Shown here in pieces: positions 1 through 9,700 of a DNA stretch of 64,000 nt. The position numbers and the translations under genes are program-made. The stretch is from positions 1 through 64,000 of the forward strand of contig JAEINK010000011.1 of assembly GCA_016342585.1 (NCBI GenBank), read 5' to 3'. This DNA is from Spirochaetales bacterium. Lineage in GTDB: Bacteria > Spirochaetota > Spirochaetia > UBA9216. Each line of letters opens with the position of its first letter. Within the stretch, counting starts at the first letter, position 1. Under the pieces are notes generated by a model, which worked only from the letters and a program-made list of their open reading frames with translations, did no database searches and was not told the DNA's origin.

Positions 1-1
1 T

Positions 2-67
2 GTTCATGCAATGGAAGCGCTTTTAAGAGTCTTTGCCGGAAACCCATTCATGGTTGGTGCTGAGTAG
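2..67 (+). CDS. C-terminal fragment of an upstream gene (frame ends ...VHAMEALLRVFAGNPFMVGAE*)
   Basis: Open frame from the window edge to TAG at 65-67, followed by a terminator-like hairpin; too short to identify. Confidence 0.35.
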   Translation, partial: VHAMEALLRVFAGNPFMVGAE

Positions 68-93
68 TTACAGTTTTAAAATAATAGAAAAGG

Positions 94-128
94 CTGGCCT
101 CAGATTATGGGGCCAGTTATTTTTTTTG
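94..128 (+). terminator. Rho-independent terminator of the upstream + strand gene
   Basis: CTGGCC(94-99)...GGCCAG(111-116) stem followed by TTATTTTTTTT; overlaps the 3' end of the convergent DHH gene. Confidence 0.6.
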
Positions 129-1110
129 TTACGATTTCGATGAGTTCGGCAATAATTTCCTGCAGGGGTTTTTCCGTGTTGAATCCTGCTGCCCTGGGGT
201 GCCCGCCGCCACCTTTGCTTGCCGCAATGGCACCAACATCTACCTTGTCCCGGGAGCGGAGACCCACCGAACGGCTTCCTTCTGATTCTTCCCTGACCAG
301 AATGATGACTTCCGAGTTTTTAATGGATTGAAGCTGTCTGTAGAGGATATCCGAGTCCCTGTTTTCCGGTCCAAAGCTCTTTTTTTCATCCAAAGTTTCC
401 CAGGTGACGAGGATTTGGTTCTCCAGATGGGATTCGGTTCTTGCCAGGAGTTTTCCCAGGAGGACCCGTGACTCTAAAGTTCTGTTTCCATTCATTTTCT
501 GAAATATCTTTTTAGGACTGACACCTGCTTTCACGAGGGAATCTGCCATGGAGAAAGCGCCTTGGGCTGTTTCATCAAGATGCCTGAAGTATCCCGTGTC
601 GGTTGAGAGCCCGAGGAAGAGATGTTCGGCCTCTCTCTTGTCAAGTTCGATTGCCATGGCTTTGTACAAGCTGTAAACCATGAGTGTTACTGCCGGGGCT
701 TTCGGCAGTATCCACCGCACCTCGCCAAAGTTTTCACCCGAGGCATGATGATCGATCACCCCGATGGGGAGGCCGGTTATATCTTCCTTAAGTCCTTCTC
801 CAATCCTTTCCATGGTGGAGCAGTCCATTATGAGTACACCGCTTTTATTCCCTTTTCGTGCCTCTGAAAGAGCGGCTTCTGCTATCCTTTCTGAAAAGAG
901 GGGTTCATATTCCTGGATTTCCGGTCTGCGAAAAGGACCGGGGGAGAGAAGGGTTGTGGTTTTGCCCAGTTTCTCGAGGAGGATAGAGACCCCCAGCTGA
1001 GATCCCAGGCAGTCACCATCCGGCTCGTTGTGACCGAGGATGAAAAAGTTCTCATGACTATTAATAAAGTCCAGTATGGACTGAGGAGGTCTTAATTCTA
1101 CTGCATTCAT
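100..1110 (-). CDS. nrnA: DHH/DHHA1 family phosphoesterase (NrnA-like bifunctional oligoribonuclease/pAp phosphatase)
   Basis: ILGHNEPDGDCLGSQLG, DCSTMERIG, VIDHHASG and C-terminal GGGGHPRAAGF motifs. Confidence 0.85.
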   Translation of the reverse strand: MNAVELRPPQSILDFINSHENFFILGHNEPDGDCLGSQLGVSILLEKLGKTTTLLSPGPFRRPEIQEYEPLFSERIAEAALSEARKGNKSGVLIMDCSTMERIGEGLKEDITGLPIGVIDHHASGENFGEVRWILPKAPAVTLMVYSLYKAMAIELDKREAEHLFLGLSTDTGYFRHLDETAQGAFSMADSLVKAGVSPKKIFQKMNGNRTLESRVLLGKLLARTESHLENQILVTWETLDEKKSFGPENRDSDILYRQLQSIKNSEVIILVREESEGSRSVGLRSRDKVDVGAIAASKGGGGHPRAAGFNTEKPLQEIIAELIEIVTKKITGPII

Positions 1111-1114
1111 TGTT

Positions 1115-2275
1115 TTACCTTAAAGTACGAAGTTTTTTTTGAATCGGGCCGCCGGAGATGACCGGGGTACCATTTTTGATATATACATTGATTTCGGTTC
1201 TGCATCCGATTTCACCGCTGTAGATACCCGGTTCAATGGAGAAGCATGAGCCATCCAGGAGGAGCCTGTCATCCGGGAACTCGATGCTGTCCATATTAAC
1301 TCCCCAGCCATGGATTTCTGCATCGATTCCGTGACCGGTTCTATGACTTATCCACTCCTCTTTCCCCCGGCTTATGATTACTTTTCTTGCTGCTTCATCA
1401 ACTTCCCGGCCCCGGACCTCTTCGCCGGCCTTCATCTGATCGGATATAAACTTAACCGCCGTATCTCTGGCGTCAAGAATGGTCTGAAAGAGTGCGGATT
1501 CATATTCCGGGGCTGTTGAACCAAGGTAGCCCACCTGGGATATGTCCGCATATATTCCATCTTCCCCCGGGAATTTCCCCCAGAGGTCAAACTGTACGAT
1601 TTCATTGTCTTCAAGATCCGGAGAGTCTTCGGCGGGACCATAATGGGGATTCCCCGAATTCTGACCCGAGGCCACTATCGGCCGGTGTTCGGTCACCATT
1701 CCCCTCTCTGCTATTTTGTATAGAATGGACTCCTGAATGGTTCTTTCAGAGATTTTTTTACCCTTTTGGAATGCTTTCTTTATCTCCTCCCATATTTCAT
1801 CCACAATGGTGTACAGGGCCTCTGCGGCCTTCTCGTGAGAGGCCATCTGGTTCTCTGAGAGGAGGCTCATGGTCCTCTGGATGAGTCCTTCTGCCGACTT
1901 TAGGGTATAACCCATTTTTGTCAGAAAGATGGCTGTACCGTGGTCCAGATAAGAGAGGGATGTCTGTTTTTCCGAGAAGGCTGTGCCGCATCGGCATGCC
2001 AGGGGTTTGAGTATCACTTCAAGCTCTTCCGCTTTGGAATAGATCTTCTTACTGCCCGGCAGGTGATTCAGGGGATCGGTCTCAATCGCATGGACAATAG
2101 CCGTCGGTTCACCTTCGGCAGGGACGAAATAGAACCATCGGCGGGAATTCATAGCTTCTGGATCTACCTTTAAAAATCGGTCGGCGAAATCATCTTTATG
2201 GTGAAAGTTAAAAAAAAGCCATCCTTCCAGGTTTTCCCGGATGATGGCTTTCTGAAGTTTTACAATATCAAGCAT
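1115..2275 (-). CDS. M24 family metallopeptidase (Xaa-Pro aminopeptidase-like)
   Basis: Pita-bread metallopeptidase signatures: VQFDLWG, YADISQVGYLG, HRTGHGIDAEIHGWG, SIEPGIY, CRTEINV. Confidence 0.8.
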   Translation of the reverse strand: MLDIVKLQKAIIRENLEGWLFFNFHHKDDFADRFLKVDPEAMNSRRWFYFVPAEGEPTAIVHAIETDPLNHLPGSKKIYSKAEELEVILKPLACRCGTAFSEKQTSLSYLDHGTAIFLTKMGYTLKSAEGLIQRTMSLLSENQMASHEKAAEALYTIVDEIWEEIKKAFQKGKKISERTIQESILYKIAERGMVTEHRPIVASGQNSGNPHYGPAEDSPDLEDNEIVQFDLWGKFPGEDGIYADISQVGYLGSTAPEYESALFQTILDARDTAVKFISDQMKAGEEVRGREVDEAARKVIISRGKEEWISHRTGHGIDAEIHGWGVNMDSIEFPDDRLLLDGSCFSIEPGIYSGEIGCRTEINVYIKNGTPVISGGPIQKKLRTLR

Positions 2276-2673
2276 TAGAACTCCAACAGAGGCTCTTCAA
2301 CATTGAACTTCTCTGAATAATCACGACCTTCGGGAAAATCTCCCCAGGTTGAATCGGTTCGGTTCTTATGAAGGTAAAGTTTGATATGGCTGAATTTTCC
2401 ATCTTCCCAATAGACTGTGAAGTAGGGGTAGGCTGCCCCTTCTCCATAGAGAATATCACCTTTTGAGGCAGCACCGATGAACCACTCCATGGGGCAGTAA
2501 AAAACGTGATAATCCATATTACTCTTCATGTAAACTATTCTGTATCCTTCCGTACTAGGGTTAATCAGGGATATTGGGTAGGATTTATAGTATAAGTTTG
2601 ATTCCATATTCTCTGCCACAAGACCGAATGTCAATCCGGCGAGGACCAGAAGTATAATAATCGTTTTTTTCAA
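2275..2673 (-). CDS. Hypothetical secreted protein
   Basis: 132-aa ORF with N-terminal signal peptide (MKKTIIILLVLAGLTFGLVA); stop overlaps the start of the M24 gene. Confidence 0.55.
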   Translation of the reverse strand: MKKTIIILLVLAGLTFGLVAENMESNLYYKSYPISLINPSTEGYRIVYMKSNMDYHVFYCPMEWFIGAASKGDILYGEGAAYPYFTVYWEDGKFSHIKLYLHKNRTDSTWGDFPEGRDYSEKFNVEEPLLEF

Positions 2674-2743
2674 AGCAAAACCTCCTATAGGATTACCTCT
2701 ATTATAAGATCTTTAATTATTTAAAATCAAGCACATTTTATTC

Positions 2744-2821
2744 GAGCCGGGGTTCAAATCCATATAAACATTTCATTATAAGAATGACGATACCTCGGAG
2801 TTTGCTTCGGGGAGAGTCATT
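2744..2821. repeat. Intergenic repeat copy A (GAGCCGGGGTTCAAATCC...AATGAC-hairpin-GTCATT)
   Basis: Shares GAGCCGGGGTTCA.. and ..GGGGAGAGTCATT ends with 39605-39650; internal hairpin CCTCGGAG/CTTCGGGG and outer arms AATGAC (2783-2788)/GTCATT (2816-2821). Confidence 0.6.
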
Positions 2822-2897
2822 GTGCTGTTTCTTCCTAAAAAAATATCTTGTGATCATACAGGTTCCCGCAATTGAGCAAAATCTATCTGTAATTACG

Positions 2898-5492
2898 CTA
2901 TTCATCATCCGGGAAAAGAAATTTAAGGGCCGCCTCTGCCGAATCCACAAATTTAAACTCCAGAGAAGATAATACTTCCTTGGGAAAGTCGTCGGCATCC
3001 TTTCGGTTGTTTTCCGGGACAAGAACCGTTGATATCTTATTTCGATGGGCGGCTAGAACCTTCTCTTTTAAGCCACCGATAGCAAGAACACGGCCGGTGA
3101 GTGTTATTTCTCCGGTCATTGCCACTTTTTCACGGACAGGTTTCCCGGTTAGGGCGGATAACATGGCTGTTATCAGGGTTATTCCGGCCGAAGGGCCATC
3201 TTTGGGGATTGCTCCCTCGGGGACGTGAACATGAATATCGGTCTTGGTCGGGAATGTATCCGGGAGGTTATACTCTCTGGAATGTGCCCTGATGAATGAG
3301 TGGGCCGCTTTGGCACTCTCTTTCATAACATCCCCAAGGGATCCTGTAAGGATCAGTTCTCCTGAACCTTCAAGAACGGATGCTTCAACAGGAAGGAGTG
3401 TTCCCCCCATCTCTGTCCATGCCATCCCGTAGGCTATTCCGGGTTTATTGTCCTTGAACATACTGTCTTCCTGGAATCTCTCTTTTCCAAGATAGCGACT
3501 AATGGTTTTGGGTGTTACAATGGCCTTGAAAATCGGTTCTGAGCTTTGTTCTTCTTGAGTTTTTTCTGCAATATCTGTCGATTCAGGAGTATCATGAGAG
3601 TCCTCTCTTCCTCTCTCATCCGAAAGGGCGGGATGAGATCTCTCTGCCGCTGCCGATGATTCAGTTTCATCAGCTCCATTTTCTAATTTCGTCACAGGTT
3701 CCGTATTATCATCCTGTAAAAGTAAATCAATATCTTCAACATTCAGGCTCTCTTGTTCTTCGACAATTATTTTCGACACTTCAAGAACAGGCACTTTCCC
3801 TTGAGCTATGGCGTCCCTGGCTATTTTTCGAATTATATTGCCAACCTCTCTTTCAAGGTTCCTGACGCCCGATTCCATGGTATATTCACGAATGAGTTTC
3901 AGGAGTGCTGTCTTTTGAAAGCTTATATCCGCCCAGTCAAGCCCGTTTTCAAGGAGTTGTTTGGGAATAATGAACTCCTGGGCAATCCTTGTCTTTTCAA
4001 ACTCTGTGTAGCCCGGGATTTCTATAATTTCCATCCTGTCCCTTAACGCATAGGGAATGGAATGGATTGAATTCGCTGTGGTAATAAACATTACACCGGA
4101 AAGATCGTAGGGAACTTCCAGATAGTGGTCTACGAAGGTGGAATTCTGCTCGGGATCCAGGACTTCCAGGAGGGCCGACGCAGGATCTCCACGAAAATCC
4201 GAATTGAGCTTATCGATCTCATCCAAAAGGAAGACAGGGTTGATAGAATCTGCTTTCTTCATGGATTGAATGATCTTGCCGGGGAGGGCGCCTACGTATG
4301 TCTTTCTATGGCCCCGTATTTCGGCTTCATCTCTCACACCGCCAAGGGAAATCCGGACAAATTGCCGGCCTAAAGCATGGGCAACTGACTTCCCCAGGGA
4401 TGTTTTTCCTGTTCCCGGAGGGCCTACAAAGCAGAGGATCGGACCTTTGAGTTTCTCTTTTATCTGTCTGACGGCGATGAAATCAAGGATCCTCTCCTTG
4501 GGCTTTTTCATTCCATAATGTTCTTTATCCAGGATTTCAGCCGCTTTTTCGATACTGCGGTTATCGGTTGTGCTGCTGTTCCAGGGGAGATCGGCCAGCC
4601 ATTCAAGATAGGTTCGTAAGACACCTGATTCAGGGGACATGGCCTGTAGCTTAGACAGTCTGCCGCTCTCCTTCAAGGCTTTGTCGAGGACTTCCTGGGG
4701 AGGATTCTTGGCTATTATTCGCTGTTCCAGTTCCTCGGCTTCGTTAAGATCATCGCCTTTCCCAAGTTCTTTGTTAATCTCTTTGAGCTTTTCGTTAAGA
4801 AAGTACTCTTTCTGATTCTGCTCCATCCGTTTCCGGACCTTCACGTTGATATTTTTCTGAAGTGAGAGCATTTCGTTCTCGGATACAAGGAAAACAGCCA
4901 GGAGTTCAAGTCGTTTTCTGACCTTTCCTGCGGATAGAAGCTGGAGTTTCTGTTCTTTCTGGAATTTTATGTTACCGGCTATGACATCCACCAGTTCATC
5001 CGGGCCAATGGCATTTTCTACGGATGTAATAACCTCGGGCGGGACTTTACTGTTCATTGAGTTGTACTTCTTGAAGCCTTCACGGATGGTCTTTTCAAGG
5101 AGTTTAAGTTCATGAATATTTTCGCGACCGGTAGACATGGCCTTTACCAGGACGAAATACCCACCCTTCTGGGGTGTGAAACGCTGAATTGAAGCCCGCT
5201 CCTGGCCTTCAATGATGACTCTCAAGGTTCCGTCAGGTAGTTTAAGAAGCTGAAGTATTTTGGCAATGGTTCCAACTGTATGGAAATCATTCTCCAGAGG
5301 GATCTTCACATCCGACTTTAATGTGGAGGTGAAGATGAGCTGATTACCCTTGTGGGCATCATTTAAAATTTTTATTAAAGGGGCTTTATCAGCGAAGAAG
5401 GGTACAACCATTCTCGGAAAAACGACGAGCTCCTTCATTGGTATGAGAGGGAGCTCTTTAGACATGGACAATATAGATTTTCCTAAATTCAT
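2898..5492 (-). CDS. lon: Lon ATP-dependent protease with an extended acidic linker between AAA+ and protease domains
   Basis: [13 protein letters not shown] Walker [10 protein letters not shown] Walker [19 protein letters not shown] catalytic region. Confidence 0.95.
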   Translation of the reverse strand: MNLGKSILSMSKELPLIPMKELVVFPRMVVPFFADKAPLIKILNDAHKGNQLIFTSTLKSDVKIPLENDFHTVGTIAKILQLLKLPDGTLRVIIEGQERASIQRFTPQKGGYFVLVKAMSTGRENIHELKLLEKTIREGFKKYNSMNSKVPPEVITSVENAIGPDELVDVIAGNIKFQKEQKLQLLSAGKVRKRLELLAVFLVSENEMLSLQKNINVKVRKRMEQNQKEYFLNEKLKEINKELGKGDDLNEAEELEQRIIAKNPPQEVLDKALKESGRLSKLQAMSPESGVLRTYLEWLADLPWNSSTTDNRSIEKAAEILDKEHYGMKKPKERILDFIAVRQIKEKLKGPILCFVGPPGTGKTSLGKSVAHALGRQFVRISLGGVRDEAEIRGHRKTYVGALPGKIIQSMKKADSINPVFLLDEIDKLNSDFRGDPASALLEVLDPEQNSTFVDHYLEVPYDLSGVMFITTANSIHSIPYALRDRMEIIEIPGYTEFEKTRIAQEFIIPKQLLENGLDWADISFQKTALLKLIREYTMESGVRNLEREVGNIIRKIARDAIAQGKVPVLEVSKIIVEEQESLNVEDIDLLLQDDNTEPVTKLENGADETESSAAAERSHPALSDERGREDSHDTPESTDIAEKTQEEQSSEPIFKAIVTPKTISRYLGKERFQEDSMFKDNKPGIAYGMAWTEMGGTLLPVEASVLEGSGELILTGSLGDVMKESAKAAHSFIRAHSREYNLPDTFPTKTDIHVHVPEGAIPKDGPSAGITLITAMLSALTGKPVREKVAMTGEITLTGRVLAIGGLKEKVLAAHRNKISTVLVPENNRKDADDFPKEVLSSLEFKFVDSAEAALKFLFPDDE

Positions 5493-6730
5493 GCAGTTTT
5501 CTTATCGAATATGATCTCCGGTTTTTTGGAGTTTTCAATAACATCCTTTGTAACTATTACTTTCTTTGAGCCTTCAAGAGAAGGAATCTCATACATTATG
5601 TCGATCATTACAGATTCAACAATGGACCTTAAACCTCGCGCCCCGGTTTTCCTGTCTAATGCCTTGTGGGCAATAGCGGTAATGGCCTCATCTTCAAACT
5701 CAAGCTCAACATCATCAAGCTTTAATGAACTTTGATATTGTCTGATGATCGAATTTTTGGGCTCGGTGATGATTCTTCTAAGATCCTCGGCTTCGAGGTT
5801 TGAAAGATTAACATTGATGGGAAGTCTTCCAATAAACTCGGGGATGAGACCAAATTTAATCAGGTCATCCGGGAGCAAATTATCAAAGAGCGAAACAAGG
5901 TCTTTCTCTGATGAAGGCCTTACATCGGCTCCGAATCCCATGGGGTGCTGGCTGACTCTTGCCTCGATGACCTTATCCAGTCCAACAAAGGCTCCTCCAC
6001 AAATGAAAAGGATGTTGGAGGTATCAATCTGAAGCATTTCCTGGTTGGGATGTTTTCGTCCACCCTGGGGGGGGACGGCGGCAACGGTTCCTTCAATTAT
6101 TTTCAGGAGAGCCTGCTGAACACCTTCACCGGAAACATCCCGGGTAATGGAAACATTTTCACCTTTTCGTGAGATCTTGTCGATCTCATCAATGTAGATA
6201 ATCCCCCGTTCTGCCGCGGCGATGTTGTTTCCCGCGTTTTGAATCAGCTTCAGGAGTATATTTTCGACATCCTCACCGACATAACCTGCTTCTGTTAAGG
6301 TTGTCGCATCCGCTATGGCGAAAGGAACCTGGAGTTTTTTTGCCAGGGACTTTGCCAGAAGAGTTTTTCCTGTTCCGGTGGGGCCGATGAGGAGAACATT
6401 TGATTTCTCCATTTCGATCTCATCTTCGAGTTTGCCCTTCTGGGCTATCCTTTTGTAGTGGTTGTAAACAGCCACAGAGAGTACTTTTTTGGCAGGATTC
6501 TGCCCGATAACGTATTGATCAAGAAACTCCTTGATCTCTTTGGGAGTAGGGATGTCCTCATCGATGAATTCGGTGTGAACTTCACCCTCTTCGGTTAAGA
6601 TTTTGTTACAGGCTGCTACACAACCTTCACAAATGAAGACTCCGGGGCCGGCAATAAGATGCTTTACTTCATGGGATTTTCGTCCACAGAAGGAGCAGGC
6701 CTTATTTGCTTCATTTTGTTTTTTAGCCAT
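5489..6730 (-). CDS. clpX: ATP-dependent Clp protease ATP-binding subunit ClpX
   Basis: N-terminal zinc finger [15 protein letters not shown]...[20 protein letters not shown]; start codon of lon overlaps its stop (ATGA). Confidence 0.96.
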   Translation of the reverse strand: MAKKQNEANKACSFCGRKSHEVKHLIAGPGVFICEGCVAACNKILTEEGEVHTEFIDEDIPTPKEIKEFLDQYVIGQNPAKKVLSVAVYNHYKRIAQKGKLEDEIEMEKSNVLLIGPTGTGKTLLAKSLAKKLQVPFAIADATTLTEAGYVGEDVENILLKLIQNAGNNIAAAERGIIYIDEIDKISRKGENVSITRDVSGEGVQQALLKIIEGTVAAVPPQGGRKHPNQEMLQIDTSNILFICGGAFVGLDKVIEARVSQHPMGFGADVRPSSEKDLVSLFDNLLPDDLIKFGLIPEFIGRLPINVNLSNLEAEDLRRIITEPKNSIIRQYQSSLKLDDVELEFEDEAITAIAHKALDRKTGARGLRSIVESVMIDIMYEIPSLEGSKKVIVTKDVIENSKKPEIIFDKKTA

Positions 6731-7334
6731 CTTTTTTTCCGCCTCTGATCAGTATCTCATCTACTATACCATACTCCTGAGCCTCGGGCGCTGACATGAA
6801 ATAATCCCTTTCAAGATCTTTCGCTATTGTATCAACATCCTTTCCTGTATGGTCTGCGAAATACTGAATAAGCAGCTTTTTGAGCCTTAAGATCTCTCTT
6901 GCCTGGATGCCAATATCCCGAGCCTGCCCCTGTGCACCACCCCAGGGCTGATGTATCAGGATTCTGGAAGAGGGAAGAGCCAGTCTTTTTCCGGGGGCTC
7001 CGCACGCAAGTAGGATGGCTCCCATGGAAGCAGCCTGTCCAAGACAAATCGTCTGAACATCCGGTTTTATATGCTGGATTGTATCATAAATCGCCAGTCC
7101 GGCAGTTACGGAACCACCGGGGGAGTTTATATAAAGACTGATATCTCGTTCTGGATCCTGAGATTCCAGAAAAAGCAATTGAGCGACAATGAGATCGGCT
7201 GTTACATCGATAATCTCACCGTCCAGAAAAATTATCCTGTCTTTTAAAAGACGGGAATAAATATCATAGGATCTCTCACCGGCCCCTGTCTGCTCAATTA
7301 CAATTGGAACCAGTGTATTCATTTTCTCATTCAT
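6723..7334 (-). CDS. clpP: ATP-dependent Clp protease proteolytic subunit ClpP
   Basis: [51 protein letters not shown]. Confidence 0.96.
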   Translation of the reverse strand: MNEKMNTLVPIVIEQTGAGERSYDIYSRLLKDRIIFLDGEIIDVTADLIVAQLLFLESQDPERDISLYINSPGGSVTAGLAIYDTIQHIKPDVQTICLGQAASMGAILLACGAPGKRLALPSSRILIHQPWGGAQGQARDIGIQAREILRLKKLLIQYFADHTGKDVDTIAKDLERDYFMSAPEAQEYGIVDEILIRGGKKDG

Positions 7335-7384
7335 TTTAGTACAATCCTTTAAAGGGTTCTAAATTAGTTGATGCCCTTTCGAAT

Positions 7385-8737
7385 TTACTGATTTTTTCCA
7401 GTTAAGTCCAGAAAACTAACCTTTTTTCCCTTAACAATGTTAGATTCCTTGATAAGTACTTTAAAAAGTTTTTTCGTGGAAAGATCGTTTGTCAGGTATT
7501 CGAGCATACCATTCTTTACAATGTAATCTTTGGTCTCTTCAACAGTCATATTGGAAGCTTCGGCCTGTACTTTAATTTCATCATCGATCTCTTTTTCGGT
7601 AAGTTCAATTTTTTCTTCTTCCTGAAGTTTATTGATGACAAGATAGGATTTAATAGACTTTACAGAATTTTCTCTCCACTCTTCGAAGAGATCTTCCTTT
7701 CTTTTATCCTGAATTTTCAGAATCTCAAGAAGCTGCTCTTCGGGCATTCTGGACTGCATAACAAAATTCTGCCAGTTTGAGTCAAGTTCTGCCTGAACCA
7801 TTGAGTTCGGAACGGCTATTTCGGTTGTTTCAAGAATTTTATCAATGAGAGCATCTTTCATGAGCTGCTCTATCTTGGCATCTTTCTGTTTTTTAAGGTT
7901 ATCCTTGATGGATTTCTTTAGATCATCAAGTGTTTCGAATTTATCGTCAACATCCTGGGCCAGTTCGTCATCGATTGCTGGAAGATCCTTAACTTTAATA
8001 GAGTTAACTTTCACACCAATTTTCATGGTTTTTCCGGCAAATGCAGGATTGTCAAAATCTTCGGGAAAGGTTTTTTCAATCACCTTCTCCTCGTCTTTCG
8101 CCATACCTATAACATCATCATCGAGTTTGTAAAGGTTATATCCTGTTCCCACAGTGAAAACAAAATCTTCTCTTTTGGAATCATCAACAACATTACCCTC
8201 TTCATCAATCTCATGATAATTGATGTTAATGATGTTTCCCTCTTCAATATTACCTTCGGTTTTCTCTACAACCATTGAATTCTGATCCTGAAGGAGTTCG
8301 AGTTCACGGGTTACATCCTTGGCGGTTATGGAACAGGCGGGTTCCTCGAGTTCAAGACCCTTATAATTTTCAATTTTTACTTCAGGAAATGTATCATAAG
8401 TTACGGTGAAGGTGAAATCCTTTTCAAGATCGATGGCAGGTTCGCCGTCAACCTCAGGGGATCCATAGGGAAGGGGTTTCTGATCCACATCTTCAATTGC
8501 TTCCTTGAGACCTTCATCCATGATGTTCATGGTTGCCTCAGCTTCAATGGACTCACCAAATTTGGTAATGAGCACGGAGGCAGGAACTTTTCCTTTTCTA
8601 AATCCTTTCATATGTACGGATTTGCAGTATTTCTTGACAAGACCGTCGTATTCTTTCTTTACAGCCTCTTTTTCGATGGTAAGTGTGAGCTTTACTGCGG
8701 ATTCCTCCAGAAGCTCGATTTTTTTATCGGTAACCAT
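7385..8737 (-). CDS. tig: Trigger factor (start re-assigned to MVTDKKIEL... at 8737)
   Basis: FRKGKVPASVL, PPIase and C-terminal domains; the longer ORF to 8878 runs through a terminator and tRNA-Gly, so the internal ATG is preferred. Confidence 0.9.
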   Translation of the reverse strand: MVTDKKIELLEESAVKLTLTIEKEAVKKEYDGLVKKYCKSVHMKGFRKGKVPASVLITKFGESIEAEATMNIMDEGLKEAIEDVDQKPLPYGSPEVDGEPAIDLEKDFTFTVTYDTFPEVKIENYKGLELEEPACSITAKDVTRELELLQDQNSMVVEKTEGNIEEGNIININYHEIDEEGNVVDDSKREDFVFTVGTGYNLYKLDDDVIGMAKDEEKVIEKTFPEDFDNPAFAGKTMKIGVKVNSIKVKDLPAIDDELAQDVDDKFETLDDLKKSIKDNLKKQKDAKIEQLMKDALIDKILETTEIAVPNSMVQAELDSNWQNFVMQSRMPEEQLLEILKIQDKRKEDLFEEWRENSVKSIKSYLVINKLQEEEKIELTEKEIDDEIKVQAEASNMTVEETKDYIVKNGMLEYLTNDLSTKKLFKVLIKESNIVKGKKVSFLDLTGKNQ

Positions 8738-8790
8738 AATATAAACCTCGTCCTTTATAGGTTGATTTTGCAGCAGTGTATTTAATATAT

Positions 8791-8826
8791 AAAAAAAATG
8801 GCGATCCGGGAAACCCCAAATCGCCT
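8791..8826 (-). terminator. Candidate terminator downstream of the tRNA cluster (minus strand)
   Basis: GGCGAT (8800-8805)...ATCGCC (8820-8825) hairpin followed on the minus strand by ATTTTTTTT. Confidence 0.55.
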
Positions 8827-8835
8827 TTTCAATGA

Positions 8836-8908
8836 GAGCGAGAGACGGGAATTGAACCCGCGACATCCACCTTGGCAAGGTGGAGCTCTACCGCTGAGCT
8901 ACTCTCGC
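8836..8908 (-). tRNA. tRNA-Gly (anticodon GCC)
   Basis: Minus strand GCGAGAGTAGCTCAGCGGTAGAGC...CCTTGCCAAGG...GGTTCAATTCCCGTCTCTCGC; full cloverleaf. Confidence 0.95.
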
Positions 8909-8957
8909 AAAAAATACCAGGCAAGCCCTTTGAGTCACAACCTTATAATAATAAAGT

Positions 8958-9039
8958 TACGAGAGAAGGGACTTGAACCCTTACACCTAAAGGCACTAGA
9001 TCCTAAATCTAGCGTGTCTACCAATTTCACCACTCTCGC
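8958..9039 (-). tRNA. tRNA-Leu (anticodon TAG)
   Basis: Anticodon arm CTAGA-TTTAGGA-TCTAG, long variable arm, GGGTTCAAGTCCC T-arm. Confidence 0.93.
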
Positions 9040-9173
9040 AGTGACTGCCAGGTTCGCTATAAGCCTTCGGTCTGTGCCGAGACTATATAACATATTTATC
9101 CACATCGTCAATATCGTCGATATAAATAAATACTCCGGATAGTCAACTTTTTTTAAAGTCTTGAACCCGGTCA

Positions 9174-9246
9174 TGAGCCGTGTAGGGATCGAACCTACGA
9201 CCCGCAGATTAAGAGTCTGCTGCTCTCCCAGCTGAGCTAACGGCCC
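9174..9246 (-). tRNA. tRNA-Lys (anticodon CTT)
   Basis: GGGCCGTTAGCTCAGCTGGGAGAGC, anticodon loop CTCTTAA, GGTTCGATCCC T-arm. Confidence 0.95.
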
Positions 9247-9333
9247 GTTAGCAGATCCAGAGAAAACTTTAAGTAAATAAAGTAAACTCTGTCTCCCATT
9301 GTTTAAAACAAGAATGGCTAACCATTCTATTAT

Positions 9334-9407
9334 TACGCCTGGCAGGATTCGAACCTGCGACCCACGGATTCGAAGTCCGGCACTCTATCCAGCTGAGCTA
9401 CAGACGC
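9334..9407 (-). tRNA. tRNA-Arg (anticodon TCG)
   Basis: GCGTCTGTAGCTCAGCTGGATAGAG, anticodon arm CCGGA-CTTCGAA-TCCG, GGTTCGAATCC T-arm. Confidence 0.95.
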
Positions 9408-9423
9408 ATTTTAAACGAATCAG

Positions 9424-9497
9424 GGTGGATAACGGGACTTGAACCCGCAACAACCAGAACCACAATCTGGTGCTCTACCAATTGAACTATATCCACC
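9424..9497 (-). tRNA. tRNA-His (anticodon GTG) with encoded G-1:C73
   Basis: GGTGGATATAGTTCAATTGGTAGAGC, anticodon arm CCAGA-TTGTGGT-TCTGG, 3' TATCCACC. Confidence 0.95.
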
Positions 9498-9540
9498 ATG
9501 GTGCTCCATAGTAGGTGTACCCACCATCTTTGCGGGGGTA

Positions 9541-9569
9541 AAAATGCATTATTTTCAGACTTTTGTCAA
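9541..9569 (-). promoter_or_regulatory. Candidate sigma70-type promoter of the tRNA cluster
   Basis: Minus strand TTGACA (9564-9569), 17-nt spacer, weak -10 CATTTT, about 45-50 bp upstream of tRNA-His. Confidence 0.35.
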
Positions 9570-9700
9570 GAGAAAAGAAATAAGAACCGGGAGAAATAAA
9601 GCGGATCATCACGGAAGTATTAACCAGACTATTATCCCTTTATTTGTGGGGGTTTTATACCTGTTGCAAGGGATGTCGGCTTTGTTTCCTGCAGGGCGAG

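Noticed and set aside
8738-8878. N-terminal extension of trigger factor in the ORF track (MPRWMSRVQFPSLALIEKAIWG...)
   Set aside because: It runs through a terminator-like hairpin and into tRNA-Gly; the internal ATG (MVTDKKIEL) matches normal trigger-factor length.
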